DNA of 64,000 bases from Roseburia sp. 1XD42-69 (GTDB taxonomy: Bacteria > Bacillota > Clostridia > Lachnospirales > Lachnospiraceae), in NCBI RefSeq assembly GCF_003612565.1, contig NZ_RAZG01000014.1, positions 1 through 64,000 on the forward strand. The letters are read 5' to 3'. The position numbers and the translations under genes are program-made. Each line of letters opens with the position of its first letter. Within the stretch, counting starts at the first letter, position 1. This document shows, piece after piece, positions 36,622 to 44,684 of this stretch. The notes below the pieces were generated by a model. That model searched no databases, was not told where the DNA came from, and worked only from the letters and a program-made list of their open reading frames with translations.

Positions 36622-36652
36622 GAGGTATATTATATATGAGGAGGATGTATGT

Positions 36653-37528
36653 ATGGCTAAAATAATTTCAAGAAACTTTAGGGTTTTATGTGACTTTATG
36701 GATGTATATCAATTTATGATTGATATATATGAAAAAGATTGGAGAAATGGTGTTCCCGCTCCATTTTTGGAGTATGCGCTTTCTAGTGATTGGATGGATA
36801 AATCCTTAGTGCACCGCTGGAAACTTTGGGAGGATGATGGATGTATAGCAGGACTTGTTTTTTACGAAAATCCTGTAAATGATGTGTATTTTAGTCTGCG
36901 TCCGGGCTATGAGAAGCTGGCGGATGAGATGGTTTCCTATGCAGTTTCGTCAATGCCCCGTGTGGATGGCAATCTCAGATTTGTGATTTTTGATGGGCAA
37001 AATGCGGTGAAAGAAGCAATAACAAAAGCAGGTTTTCGACAATCTTCAGGCTTTACAGAGAACGTCTTTGATTTTGAACAATCACTTAATTATCCCTTGC
37101 CGGATGGCTTTCATTTCGTGGATTCTAAAAAATTTTCAGTAGAAAAAATAGCGGAATGCTGTTGGAAAGGTTTTGACCACGAAAAAGAGGAAGGTCCTTG
37201 GAATGGAGATGCTGAGTATGGATACTATGAGTTAATGGCGCCGCACATGCATCCGGAAGATTCCGTTATCATTGAAAATGACCAGGGGGAGTATGTCTGT
37301 TATGCAGGTATGTGGTGGACTCCGGAAAATCACCTTGCTTATATGGAACCACTATGTACGATTCCAAAATATCGAAAAAAAGGCTTGGCAACAGCGGCAC
37401 TTTCAGAACATTACCGCCGGCTGAAACCTTTAGGCGCAACACATATGACTGGCGGCGGCAATGCATTTTATGAAAAAATAGGTTTTAAGCCTATGGTTCA
37501 TTGGACTTTTTGGGAGAAAAATAGCTGA
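36653..37528 (+). CDS. Tandem-domain GNAT acetyltransferase
   Basis: A 291-residue protein; the start MAKIISRNFRV was chosen for its GAGGAGG site. The second half is a clear GNAT fold (YVCYAGMWWTPENHLAYMEPLC, then YRKKGLATAALSEHYRR as the acetyl-CoA loop, then AFYEKIGFKP). The first half looks like a degenerate second GNAT domain. The substrate is unknown. It is on the plus strand in a mostly minus-strand region with its own promoter, and its A+T-rich coding sequence suggests recent acquisition. Confidence 0.85.
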   Translation: MAKIISRNFRVLCDFMDVYQFMIDIYEKDWRNGVPAPFLEYALSSDWMDKSLVHRWKLWEDDGCIAGLVFYENPVNDVYFSLRPGYEKLADEMVSYAVSSMPRVDGNLRFVIFDGQNAVKEAITKAGFRQSSGFTENVFDFEQSLNYPLPDGFHFVDSKKFSVEKIAECCWKGFDHEKEEGPWNGDAEYGYYELMAPHMHPEDSVIIENDQGEYVCYAGMWWTPENHLAYMEPLCTIPKYRKKGLATAALSEHYRRLKPLGATHMTGGGNAFYEKIGFKPMVHWTFWEKNS

Positions 37529-37558
37529 AATGCTTATCCCTTAATTGCGGAAAGAAAA

Positions 37559-37581
37559 CGGCTGGCAAAAACCGCCAGCCG
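37559..37581 (-). terminator. Terminator of the MFS gene
   Basis: Stem CGGCTGGC/GCCAGCCG is followed on the minus strand by TTTTCTTT. It lies 32 bp after the MFS stop and can also slow plus-strand transcripts from the GNAT gene. Confidence 0.78.
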
Positions 37582-37612
37582 AAGAATTGGCCGCCTCAAA
37601 TCTGTGTGCCAA

Positions 37613-38902
37613 TTACGTGATATACTGATACTTCTTTAATTTCCTTCCTGTGACAATGCAAATCACACATCCGGCTGCGCCAAGCACAAACATCATAAGG
37701 GCTGCACCGGAGCCCTTGCCGGAGCCAAAGAGTGTTTTTAGAATGGATATTCCCCCATATTTTCCCATAAAGGGTTCGCATATATTGTCTACCATAAAAC
37801 CGCCCAAAAACAACCCGATGGGAATGGTAAAAAATTGAAGGGTGTTGCGGCATGCATACACACGCCCCTGCAGCTCTACGGGAATCGAAGTCCTTAAAAT
37901 CACATCCAGATTTGCACTCATGACAGGTACAAGAATCCATCCAATCACCTGGCCAATACACCATAATACAGGCTCCCTGGAAAAGGCCAGCAAAAAATTC
38001 TCCGTGCCCAGGGAAAACAGCATAGTAAGATAAATCACCCTTACCCGGTCCTTGGGTTTTGGCAAAACCAAAACAATCAGGCTGCCAAGCATCATGGCAA
38101 AACCGGCGCAGGACGTAACAATCCCCAGGACAGAGGAGCCGCCTTTGGGATTGGGAAGCACATAGCCGGGCAGTGTGGCATCAAAGGCAGAAGCCACCAG
38201 ATTTACCCCTGACATAAATAGGATCAATGTCAAAATCATGGGATTTCTTTTTAAAAACACAAGCCCTTCTTTTGCAAGATGAAGTACACTTTCTCCCTTA
38301 TCACTCTTATTTTCCGGTATTCGGATAAAAAACAAGAGTGCCAAAAATGCAACCCCAAAACTTCCCAGGTCAACTGCGATCACTCCGTTTAGCCCTGCCA
38401 ATGCGTACAAAGCCGTGGCAATCAAAGGATTTAAGATGGATATCAGCGCCCTTGACCCGGAGCAAAGCCCGCTTGTCTTCTGGTAATACTCATCCGGAAT
38501 AATAAGGGTCATGGCAACTTCAGAAGCAGGCTGCTGCAGGGTATTCATAAATCCTGAAATCACATTTAAAACGTATAAATGCCACACCATTAAACGATTT
38601 GTACGGAATAAAACAAGCACAGTCACGGTGCACATTGCTGCAAACATATCACAGCCAAGCATTGTCTTCCTCTTATCCAATCGGTCTGTCAATGCCCCGG
38701 CAAATATGCTCATTAATACATATGGCGCATAAGAGCATATGGTAAGGGCTGCTGTGCTTAGAGAAGAACCGGTCTTTTCGTACAGCCATAAAGCCAATGC
38801 AAAGGTTGTAATGCTGCTGCCAAGCTGGGATATGCTCTGGGTACTCCAGAGTATAAAAAAATTTTTTAGCTCCAATAATTCATTTTTCTTTAATTTTATC
38901 AT
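37613..38902 (-). CDS. MFS efflux transporter (macrolide-efflux MefA-like)
   Basis: A 429-residue major facilitator with about 12 membrane segments from the start MIKLKKNELLELKNFFILW, placed by AAAGGAG 7 nt upstream. Signature regions include SISQLGSSITTFALALWLYE, the A-loop motif GALTDRLDKRKTM, and LQGRVYACRN between the halves, all typical of the Mef/MdfA-like drug exporters that pump macrolides or related compounds. The frame stays open upstream through a leader region whose hairpins and 12-codon ORF suggest inducible expression. Confidence 0.88.
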   Translation of the reverse strand: MIKLKKNELLELKNFFILWSTQSISQLGSSITTFALALWLYEKTGSSLSTAALTICSYAPYVLMSIFAGALTDRLDKRKTMLGCDMFAAMCTVTVLVLFRTNRLMVWHLYVLNVISGFMNTLQQPASEVAMTLIIPDEYYQKTSGLCSGSRALISILNPLIATALYALAGLNGVIAVDLGSFGVAFLALLFFIRIPENKSDKGESVLHLAKEGLVFLKRNPMILTLILFMSGVNLVASAFDATLPGYVLPNPKGGSSVLGIVTSCAGFAMMLGSLIVLVLPKPKDRVRVIYLTMLFSLGTENFLLAFSREPVLWCIGQVIGWILVPVMSANLDVILRTSIPVELQGRVYACRNTLQFFTIPIGLFLGGFMVDNICEPFMGKYGGISILKTLFGSGKGSGAALMMFVLGAAGCVICIVTGRKLKKYQYIT

Positions 38903-38946
38903 TTCGTTGCTCCTTTTTTGCGTATTATTCAAAACAGAAGCAAAGC

Positions 38947-39003
38947 CTGAGGATAAAGCATCATGCCATTCCTCCATGCAGTCTCCTCAGACTCTGCATG
39001 GAG
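38947..39003 (-). promoter_or_regulatory. Candidate attenuator upstream of the MFS gene
   Basis: On the minus strand CTCCATGCAG (39003-38994) and CTGCATGGAG (38981-38972) form a perfect 10-bp stem. The loop holds CTGAGGA (including the leader stop TGA), which can instead pair with TCCTCAG at 38953-38947. The first arm lies inside the leader ORF, so a ribosome stalled there would prevent the first stem and allow the second pairing. Confidence 0.55.
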
Positions 39004-39025
39004 CTTTAGCAATACAAAGTATCAT
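38987..39025 (-). CDS. 12-codon leader peptide of the MFS gene
   Basis: A short ORF, MILCIAKAPCRV, starts with ATG five nt after a strong AAAGGAG and ends with TGA in the loop of the hairpin. It begins 18 bp after the upstream GNAT stop. Such leader peptides precede many ribosome-targeting-drug resistance genes and act as drug sensors by ribosome stalling. Function is inferred only from arrangement. Confidence 0.5.
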   Translation of the reverse strand: MILCIAKAPCRV

Positions 39026-39043
39026 TTTATCTCCTTTCCCAAA

Positions 39044-39511
39044 TCAATTTAAGTGGTTAAATTTTGTGATATTCCCCTCATTTAACGAAAAGTCATAATA
39101 ATTCAAATCTTCCCGGAAGGTAAACCCGGCACTCCTCCAGAACCTGTTTCCCACCTCATTGCTGGTAAAGGCAATCAGGCTTACTTTATTAATTTCCTCT
39201 TCCTTAAGGGCTCTCATGGCAAATACCGCCATGGCCTTTCCGATGCCCTGTTTCCTGTAATCTTTGTGGACGCACACGTGATAAAAGCAGCCCCGCCTGC
39301 CGTCGTGGCCGCAGAGGATGGCGCCCACTACCCTGCCCTGATCCTCCGCCACCACGCTGGTGGAAGGATTCCGCTTTAAAAAACGCTCCACCCCCTCCCT
39401 GGAATCGTCGATGCTTCGGATGCCAAAGCCGTCGATGCTCATCCACAGTTTATACACCAGATCATAATCTTCTATTGTCATTTTCCGAATCTTATAATTT
39501 ATCTTATCCAT
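39044..39511 (-). CDS. GNAT acetyltransferase
   Basis: A 155-residue single-domain GNAT. The N terminus (YKIRKMTIEDYDLVYKLW) and the acetyl-CoA loop (VCVHKDYRKQGIGKAMAVFA) are typical, with RFWRSAGFTFREDL near the end. The GFGIRSIDDSREGVERFLKRNP segment is characteristic of a common Clostridia subgroup of unknown substrate. It follows argC by 5 bp, so it is probably co-transcribed with arginine synthesis genes. Confidence 0.88.
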   Translation of the reverse strand: MDKINYKIRKMTIEDYDLVYKLWMSIDGFGIRSIDDSREGVERFLKRNPSTSVVAEDQGRVVGAILCGHDGRRGCFYHVCVHKDYRKQGIGKAMAVFAMRALKEEEINKVSLIAFTSNEVGNRFWRSAGFTFREDLNYYDFSLNEGNITKFNHLN

Positions 39512-39516
39512 ATGTT

Positions 39517-40584
39517 TTACGGGAACATGGGGACTAATTCCAACCCTTCCGATTCCTTCTGGCCAAAGAGCAGGTTCATATTTTGCACCGCCTGTCCGGC
39601 CGCCCCTTTCACTAAATTATCCAATGCGCCCATCATAATAATTCTGCCGCACCGTTGGTCTATTTTAAAATTCACGTCCACATAGTTGCTGCCTTCCACC
39701 CATTTTGTCTCCGGGCACACATCTTTTTCAAGTACACGGACAAATTTCTCACCGGCATAATATTTGTCATAGGCAGCTTTAATTTCTTCATAGGAGGGAT
39801 AAGTCTCGCTGCCGTCAGCTCTCTTTATCTTCTTTAAATTCGCATACTCTGTGGCTAAAATCCCCCGGTTCATGGGGACAAGATGGGGGGTAAAGCTCAC
39901 TTTGATTTCTCTGCCCGCCCCGTAGCCAAGCTGCTCTTCAATTTCCGGGGTATGTCTGTGGCTTGCCACTGCGTAGGCTTTCATATTTTCGTTTACCTCA
40001 CAGAACAGGTTTTGCACCTTTGCCCCCCGGCCTGCCCCGGAAGTTCCCGATTTTGCGTCAATAATAATGGAATCTGCATCAATTAACCCCTCTTTCACCA
40101 GAGGGTATGCCGTTAAAATAGAGCATGTAGTGTAACACCCCGGATTGGCCACAAGCCTTGCCTCTTTTAACTTTTCCCGGTTAATTTCACACAGGCCGTA
40201 CACCGCCTCCCCGATAAACTGGGGGGATTTGTGCTCCATCTTATACCACTCTTCGTATACTTTCACATCTTTGATGCGGTAATCTGCACTTAAATCCACC
40301 ACCTTTGCCTGGCTTAAAATTTCCTCTGTCAATATAGACGCCAGATAACCCTGGGGTGTGGCGGTGAAAATCACATCCACCTGACGGGCCAGCTCACGGA
40401 TATTGTCATCCAGGCAGGTATCCTCCACAATCTGAAACATGTTCTGGTATACATCCGCATATTTTTTGTCTATGTAGCTTTTGGAGCCGTACCATTTAAT
40501 CTCCACATTTTTATGTCCCAGAAGAAGACGCACCAGCTCTCCCCCTGCATATCCCGTAGCCCCGATAATTCCCGCTTTAATCAT
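39517..40584 (-). CDS. argC: N-acetyl-gamma-glutamyl-phosphate reductase
   Basis: A 355-residue enzyme reducing N-acetylglutamyl phosphate to the semialdehyde with NADPH. The Rossmann motif AGIIGATGYAGGELVRLL is at 4-21, the catalytic Cys150 is in VANPGCYTT, and HRHTPEIEEQL carries the second active-site His. It is separated from argJBD by 12 kb, with its own promoter and ARG-box-like site at 40657-40691. Confidence 0.96.
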   Translation of the reverse strand: MIKAGIIGATGYAGGELVRLLLGHKNVEIKWYGSKSYIDKKYADVYQNMFQIVEDTCLDDNIRELARQVDVIFTATPQGYLASILTEEILSQAKVVDLSADYRIKDVKVYEEWYKMEHKSPQFIGEAVYGLCEINREKLKEARLVANPGCYTTCSILTAYPLVKEGLIDADSIIIDAKSGTSGAGRGAKVQNLFCEVNENMKAYAVASHRHTPEIEEQLGYGAGREIKVSFTPHLVPMNRGILATEYANLKKIKRADGSETYPSYEEIKAAYDKYYAGEKFVRVLEKDVCPETKWVEGSNYVDVNFKIDQRCGRIIMMGALDNLVKGAAGQAVQNMNLLFGQKESEGLELVPMFP

Positions 40585-40656
40585 TCTATCTTCACTCCTC
40601 TTTCTACTCTATCTTCCTGTACGTAAAGAAATTATCCCTTACTCTCCCTGGTCGAT

Positions 40657-40691
40657 TGCATAATTATACACCCCCATTACATATTATGCAA
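40657..40691 (-). promoter_or_regulatory. argC promoter with ARG-box-like palindrome
   Basis: On the minus strand TTGCAT (40686-40691) and TATAAT (40663-40668) are 17 bp apart. The -10 lies inside TGTATAATTATGCA (40657-40670), a near-perfect 14-bp palindrome like ArgR operators, and a similar TGCATAATATGTA overlaps the -35. Arginine-ArgR repression is the likely control. Confidence 0.72.
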
Positions 40692-40701
40692 TATCTTTTT
40701 T

Positions 40702-41847
40702 TTATGAGAACAGCTCTTTTGTTTTCCGCATCCGCTCCGCAATGGAAACCTGGAAAGGACACCTGCTCTCACAGCTTTTACACTGGATACAGTCTGACGC
40801 ATTTGCAGTAAGCTGCCCGTAATGCGCCTTAACCGTTCCCGGGATTTCACTCTGCATAACCGCCAGATCGTAGAGTTTGTTTACCATTGCAATATCAATT
40901 TTTTCCGGACAGGGGGCGCAATGTCCGCAGTAGGTGCACTGTCCCATGGAATATGCGTGTTTCGGGGCTGAGGCCAAAACGCTGGCATAATCCTTTTCCT
41001 CCTCCGTGGCAGTCTCATAGGCCACCGCCTCATACACATGCTTTGGATTGTCAAACCCTGCCATAATGGCGGCCACTGCCGGGCGGGTTAAGGCGTAATG
41101 GATACACTGTACGGGAGTTAAGGCTGCCTGGAAAGGAGAAGTCTTTTCATCAAACAACCTTCCCCCTGCATATCCTTTCATCACAGTGATTCCCACACCG
41201 TTTTTCTCACAGATTTTATATAATTCTTCCCTCTCCGGGGCAATCCCCCCTAAGCCTTCCTTATATTCCTCCGCAAAATACTCATCTAAATCCGTCACAG
41301 GGGGCAGCATATCAAAGGCCGGGTTAATGCTAAAGAGTATCATTTCAATTTCCCCCTGGCAGGCCGCCAGTTTTGCAATGGCAGGATTGTGGGAACTAAG
41401 GCCGATGTGCCGGATTTTCCCCTGTTTCTTCAGGCTGCGTACATACTCCATAAACTCCCCTTCCACAGCTTTTTTATATTCTTCCTCCGTGTCCACAAAA
41501 TGAATCATACCCAAATCTATGTAATCCGTCTGCATCCGCGCAAGCAGATCTTCAAAAGCAGGCTTTACCTTTGCAAGCTCCCTGGTCCTCACATACTGTC
41601 CGTCTTCCCATATGGAGCCGATATGACCCTGGATAATCCACTTTTCACGTTTTCCCTTTAGTGCCAGGCCGATATTGGACCGCACGTTGGGCTCCGACAT
41701 CCAGCAGTCCAAAATGTTAATCCCCTGTTTTTCGCACACCTCAATCACTTCTTTTACTTCCTCTGTATTGTGACGTTCCAGCCACTCTCCCCCCAAACCG
41801 ATTTCACTGACCCTTAACCCCGTTTTTCCAAGCTCTCTGTATCTCAT
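40702..41847 (-). CDS. Aldo/keto reductase-like protein with ferredoxin-type C terminus
   Basis: A 381-residue protein. Residues 1-290 are an AKR-type barrel (RYRELGKTGLRVSEIGLGGEW; IDLGMIHFVD; IRHIGLSSHNPAI), and the end carries two Fe4S4-type clusters (CTYCGHCAPCPEKID and CIQCKSCESRCPF). The AKR tetrad is incomplete: Asp remains in NILDCWMSEP, but the usual YG is absent and the usual Lys strand reads KWIIQGHIG. It may transfer electrons or use another chemistry. An extended -10 TGGTACAAT (41915-41923) and a leader hairpin (41869-41896) precede it. No terminator separates it from argC. Confidence 0.85.
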   Translation of the reverse strand: MRYRELGKTGLRVSEIGLGGEWLERHNTEEVKEVIEVCEKQGINILDCWMSEPNVRSNIGLALKGKREKWIIQGHIGSIWEDGQYVRTRELAKVKPAFEDLLARMQTDYIDLGMIHFVDTEEEYKKAVEGEFMEYVRSLKKQGKIRHIGLSSHNPAIAKLAACQGEIEMILFSINPAFDMLPPVTDLDEYFAEEYKEGLGGIAPEREELYKICEKNGVGITVMKGYAGGRLFDEKTSPFQAALTPVQCIHYALTRPAVAAIMAGFDNPKHVYEAVAYETATEEEKDYASVLASAPKHAYSMGQCTYCGHCAPCPEKIDIAMVNKLYDLAVMQSEIPGTVKAHYGQLTANASDCIQCKSCESRCPFQVSIAERMRKTKELFS

Positions 41848-41974
41848 ACCATATCCTCCGTTTCCCGAGCCGGCGCATGAGATTTAATGCACCGGCTAAT
41901 ATTCTGTTCTTTTGATTGTACCACATAGCAAACATACATTCCACAAATATTGCATGATTTTGCTTTTTATATAG

Positions 41975-42003
41975 TTGTGTTTTTACCACAGTTGTTGTAT
42001 ATT
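41975..42003 (+). promoter_or_regulatory. argG promoter
   Basis: TTGTGT (41975-41980) and TATATT (41998-42003) are 17 bp apart. Ten bases on, TGAATTTTTATACG (42013-42026) resembles an ArgR half-site pair and shares ATACGAAA with the argJ leader. Confidence 0.55.
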
Positions 42004-42081
42004 ATGTTTGAGTGAATTTTTATACGAAATGTTCTTATCATGGAACATTACATAATAAAGAAAAGAAAGGAAGCATTTACT

Positions 42082-43302
42082 ATGAAAGAAAAAGTTGTAT
42101 TAGCTTACTCCGGCGGACTTGACACTACTGCCATTATCCCCTGGTTAAAAGAAAACTACGATTATGACGTTGTCTGCTGCTGTATCGACTGCGGCCAGGG
42201 TGAGGAATTGGACGGCCTTGAGGAGAGGGCCAAACTCTCCGGCGCCAGCAAATTATATATCGAGGATATCACAGACGAATTCTGCGACGAATATATTGTT
42301 CCCTGCGTGCAGGCCGGAGCCGTATATGAAAACAAATATCTTCTGGGAACTTCCATGGCACGTCCCGGCATTGCCAAGAGACTGGTGGAAGTGGCCAGAA
42401 AAGAAGGGGCTACCGCTATCTGCCACGGGGCTACCGGAAAGGGCAATGACCAGATCCGCTTTGAGCTTGGCATAAAAGCACTGGCTCCCGATTTAAAGAT
42501 TATCGCTGCATGGCGTGACGACAAATGGACCATGGATTCCAGGGAATCGGAAATTGAATACTGTAAGGCCCACGGCATCCACCTGCCCTTCTCCGCAGAC
42601 AACAGCTACAGCCGTGACCGGAACTTATGGCATATCAGCCACGAGGGCTTAGAGCTTGAGGACCCGGCATGTGAGCCAAATTATGACCACCTGTTAGTCC
42701 TTGGGGTTTCCCCGGAAAAGGCCCCAGATGAGGGAGAATATGTCACCATGACCTTCGAAAAAGGCGTTCCCACATCCGTAAACGGCAAAAAGATGAAAGT
42801 CTCCGATATTATCCGGGAATTAAATGCCCTTGGGGGCAAACACGGCATCGGTATCGTGGATATTGTGGAAAACCGTGTGGTTGGAATGAAATCCCGGGGT
42901 GTTTATGAAACTCCCGGAGGAACCATTCTCATGGAGGCCCATGACCAGTTGGAAGAGCTGGTGTTAGACCGGGCAACAATGGAAGTGAAAAAGGATATGG
43001 GAAATAAAATGGCCCAAATTGTCTACGAAGGAAAATGGTTTACACCTCTCCGGGAAGCTGTCCAGGCATTTGTGGAATCCACCCAGCAGTATGTAACCGG
43101 AGAAGTAAAATTCAAGCTTTACAAGGGCAATATTATAAAAGCCGGAACCACTTCCCCCTACTCCCTCTACAGCGAATCTCTGGCAAGCTTTACCACAGGG
43201 GATTTATATGACCATCACGATGCGGAAGGATTTATCACCCTCTTTGGACTGCCCTTAAAAGTTCGGGCTATGAAGATGGCTGAACTTCAGAAAAATAAAT
43301 AG
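42082..43302 (+). CDS. argG: Argininosuccinate synthase
   Basis: A 406-residue enzyme that joins citrulline and aspartate using ATP. The start MKEKVVLAYSGGLDT is the family start, with AAAGGAAGC upstream; a longer reading has no support. Visible sites are the P-loop AYSGGLDTT, GATGKGNDQIRFE, and ADNSYSRDRNLWHISHEG. The companion argH is not next to it; a terminator closes the gene. Expression is likely arginine-regulated. Confidence 0.97.
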   Translation: MKEKVVLAYSGGLDTTAIIPWLKENYDYDVVCCCIDCGQGEELDGLEERAKLSGASKLYIEDITDEFCDEYIVPCVQAGAVYENKYLLGTSMARPGIAKRLVEVARKEGATAICHGATGKGNDQIRFELGIKALAPDLKIIAAWRDDKWTMDSRESEIEYCKAHGIHLPFSADNSYSRDRNLWHISHEGLELEDPACEPNYDHLLVLGVSPEKAPDEGEYVTMTFEKGVPTSVNGKKMKVSDIIRELNALGGKHGIGIVDIVENRVVGMKSRGVYETPGGTILMEAHDQLEELVLDRATMEVKKDMGNKMAQIVYEGKWFTPLREAVQAFVESTQQYVTGEVKFKLYKGNIIKAGTTSPYSLYSESLASFTTGDLYDHHDAEGFITLFGLPLKVRAMKMAELQKNK

Positions 43303-43321
43303 GAAATTTATCAGCATTTAT

Positions 43322-43358
43322 GAAACCGCCCCGAAGCAAATGCTTTTGGGGCGGTTTC
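43322..43358. terminator. Terminator between argG and the Uma2 gene
   Basis: An 11-bp stem GAAACCGCCCC/GGGGCGGTTTC with a 15-nt loop lies between convergent genes. The T-runs on both sides are short. Confidence 0.8.
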
Positions 43359-43365
43359 TGATATT

Positions 43366-43899
43366 CTATTCTACTTTTATGGAAAAACCCTCATATATCC
43401 CAGCCGGGACTTCTTCGCCAAAATCGTACTGCTCCACTGAATCTTTTTCAAATGCATATACCGTTACCATCTCTTTCATAGGATCAACAATCCAGTACTC
43501 TCTCACGCCGGCGGTACGGTACTTGAATAACTTTGCCATATAATCCCTTGCTTTACTGTTATGCGATACAATCTCAATAATCCAGTCAGGGGCACCGTGA
43601 CAGCCCTTCTCATCCAGTTTGGATAAATCACAAATAACAGAAATATCCGGTTCCAGATAGTTTATATCATCTTCATTCAAAAATACGGCAAATGGAGCCG
43701 CTAAGGCTTCACATTCCCCTTTTTTTTCATCAATATAATTTGCGATTGCCTGATGCAGCTTTCGGCTTATTTTCTGGTGGCTAAAGCTTGGCGGCGCCAT
43801 ATAATAAATTTTTCCGTCAATCAGTTCCGCCCTCTGTCCGTCAGGCAGCCCGTATATATCTTCAAGGGTATATATTACTTCTGATTTTAATGCTTCCAT
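43366..43899 (-). CDS. Uma2-family nuclease-fold protein (DUF820)
   Basis: A 177-residue protein with the PD-(D/E)xK-like fold of Uma2: the acid EPDISVI at about 86-92, then APDWIIEIVS at about 101-110, followed by KLFKYRTAGVREYWIVDP. Stand-alone Uma2 proteins are common in Clostridia and cyanobacteria, and their targets are mostly unknown. AAGGAGG sits before the start MEALKSEV, shorter than the maximal frame. Confidence 0.85.
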   Translation of the reverse strand: MEALKSEVIYTLEDIYGLPDGQRAELIDGKIYYMAPPSFSHQKISRKLHQAIANYIDEKKGECEALAAPFAVFLNEDDINYLEPDISVICDLSKLDEKGCHGAPDWIIEIVSHNSKARDYMAKLFKYRTAGVREYWIVDPMKEMVTVYAFEKDSVEQYDFGEEVPAGIYEGFSIKVE

Positions 43900-44027
43900 A
43901 CTGCCCCTCCTTCCAAACAATTATTTCATCGTATTTTTATTATATCATTTTTCCATGGGAAAAGTCACCAGATTCTTTTTCATTCTGCAGCAAGGAATAA
44001 TCACGAATCAAACAGGGCTGCCCACAA

Positions 44028-44062
44028 AAAAAACCATCCAGCCCAAAACTGAATGGTTTTTT
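44028..44062 (-). terminator. Terminator of the coiled-coil gene
   Basis: Stem AAAAAACCAT/ATGGTTTTTT (44028-44037 with 44053-44062) follows the stop codon; on the minus strand eight Ts trail the hairpin. Confidence 0.8.
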
Positions 44063-44067
44063 CTATC

Positions 44068-44556
44068 CTATTCCGACACCACAACATCGATAGTTTCCCC
44101 GGTGAATACGCCGGTGCTTACCGTTCCGTCTTTTGTGTAAATAACAGGTTCCCCTTTGCTTTCCAGGTTCCCTTCCCCGGAGGCCGTGCCCTCCATTTCC
44201 GAATTTTGCTTTAAGAGTATTTTTCCCTCTTCGCTGACTTCCACAGTATCCGCTTCCTTTGATTTCTCCAGCTTCTCTTCCAGCTTTGCCTGTTCTTCTT
44301 TCCGTTTTTGGATGGCCTTCTCCTGCAATTCCCGTGCTTTTTCCCTTGCCTCCTTTGCATCCTCCTCCATTCCTTTTTCCGCCTTGTCATAATAATCGTA
44401 GGCTTCTTCGGCATAATCCGCCGCATAACCCATAGCCCGCTTCATAACAGAAATATCCCCTCTTCGCCTGGCATCTTTAAACACCCGCATTGGGGTATCC
44501 ATATTTTTAATATTTGTACTTGCCCCAACCAGACCTTCCATGGTTTTCGTATTCAT
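44068..44556 (-). CDS. Coiled-coil protein of unknown function
   Basis: A 162-residue protein from MNTKTMEGLVGAS, preceded by a perfect AAGGAGG. The central part (about 45-115) is a charged Glu/Lys coiled coil (AREKARELQEKAIQKRKEEQ); the end has a Ser/Gly-rich stretch and a beta-like TKDGTVSTGVFTGETIDVVV. There is no signal peptide or membrane segment. I recognise no function. It follows an AgrC-like kinase gene by 128 bp and has its own terminator. Confidence 0.72.
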   Translation of the reverse strand: MNTKTMEGLVGASTNIKNMDTPMRVFKDARRRGDISVMKRAMGYAADYAEEAYDYYDKAEKGMEEDAKEAREKARELQEKAIQKRKEEQAKLEEKLEKSKEADTVEVSEEGKILLKQNSEMEGTASGEGNLESKGEPVIYTKDGTVSTGVFTGETIDVVVSE

Positions 44557-44684
44557 AATATACCTCCTTGTAAAATTTTTCCTGCCACACTCCAGGGCCG
44601 GCTTATCTGCCCTGCAGGTATATTTCTTATTTCGGCAACATGAAATTTTACATAACATTTCTGTTACAAAGGGTCTGTTCCATG

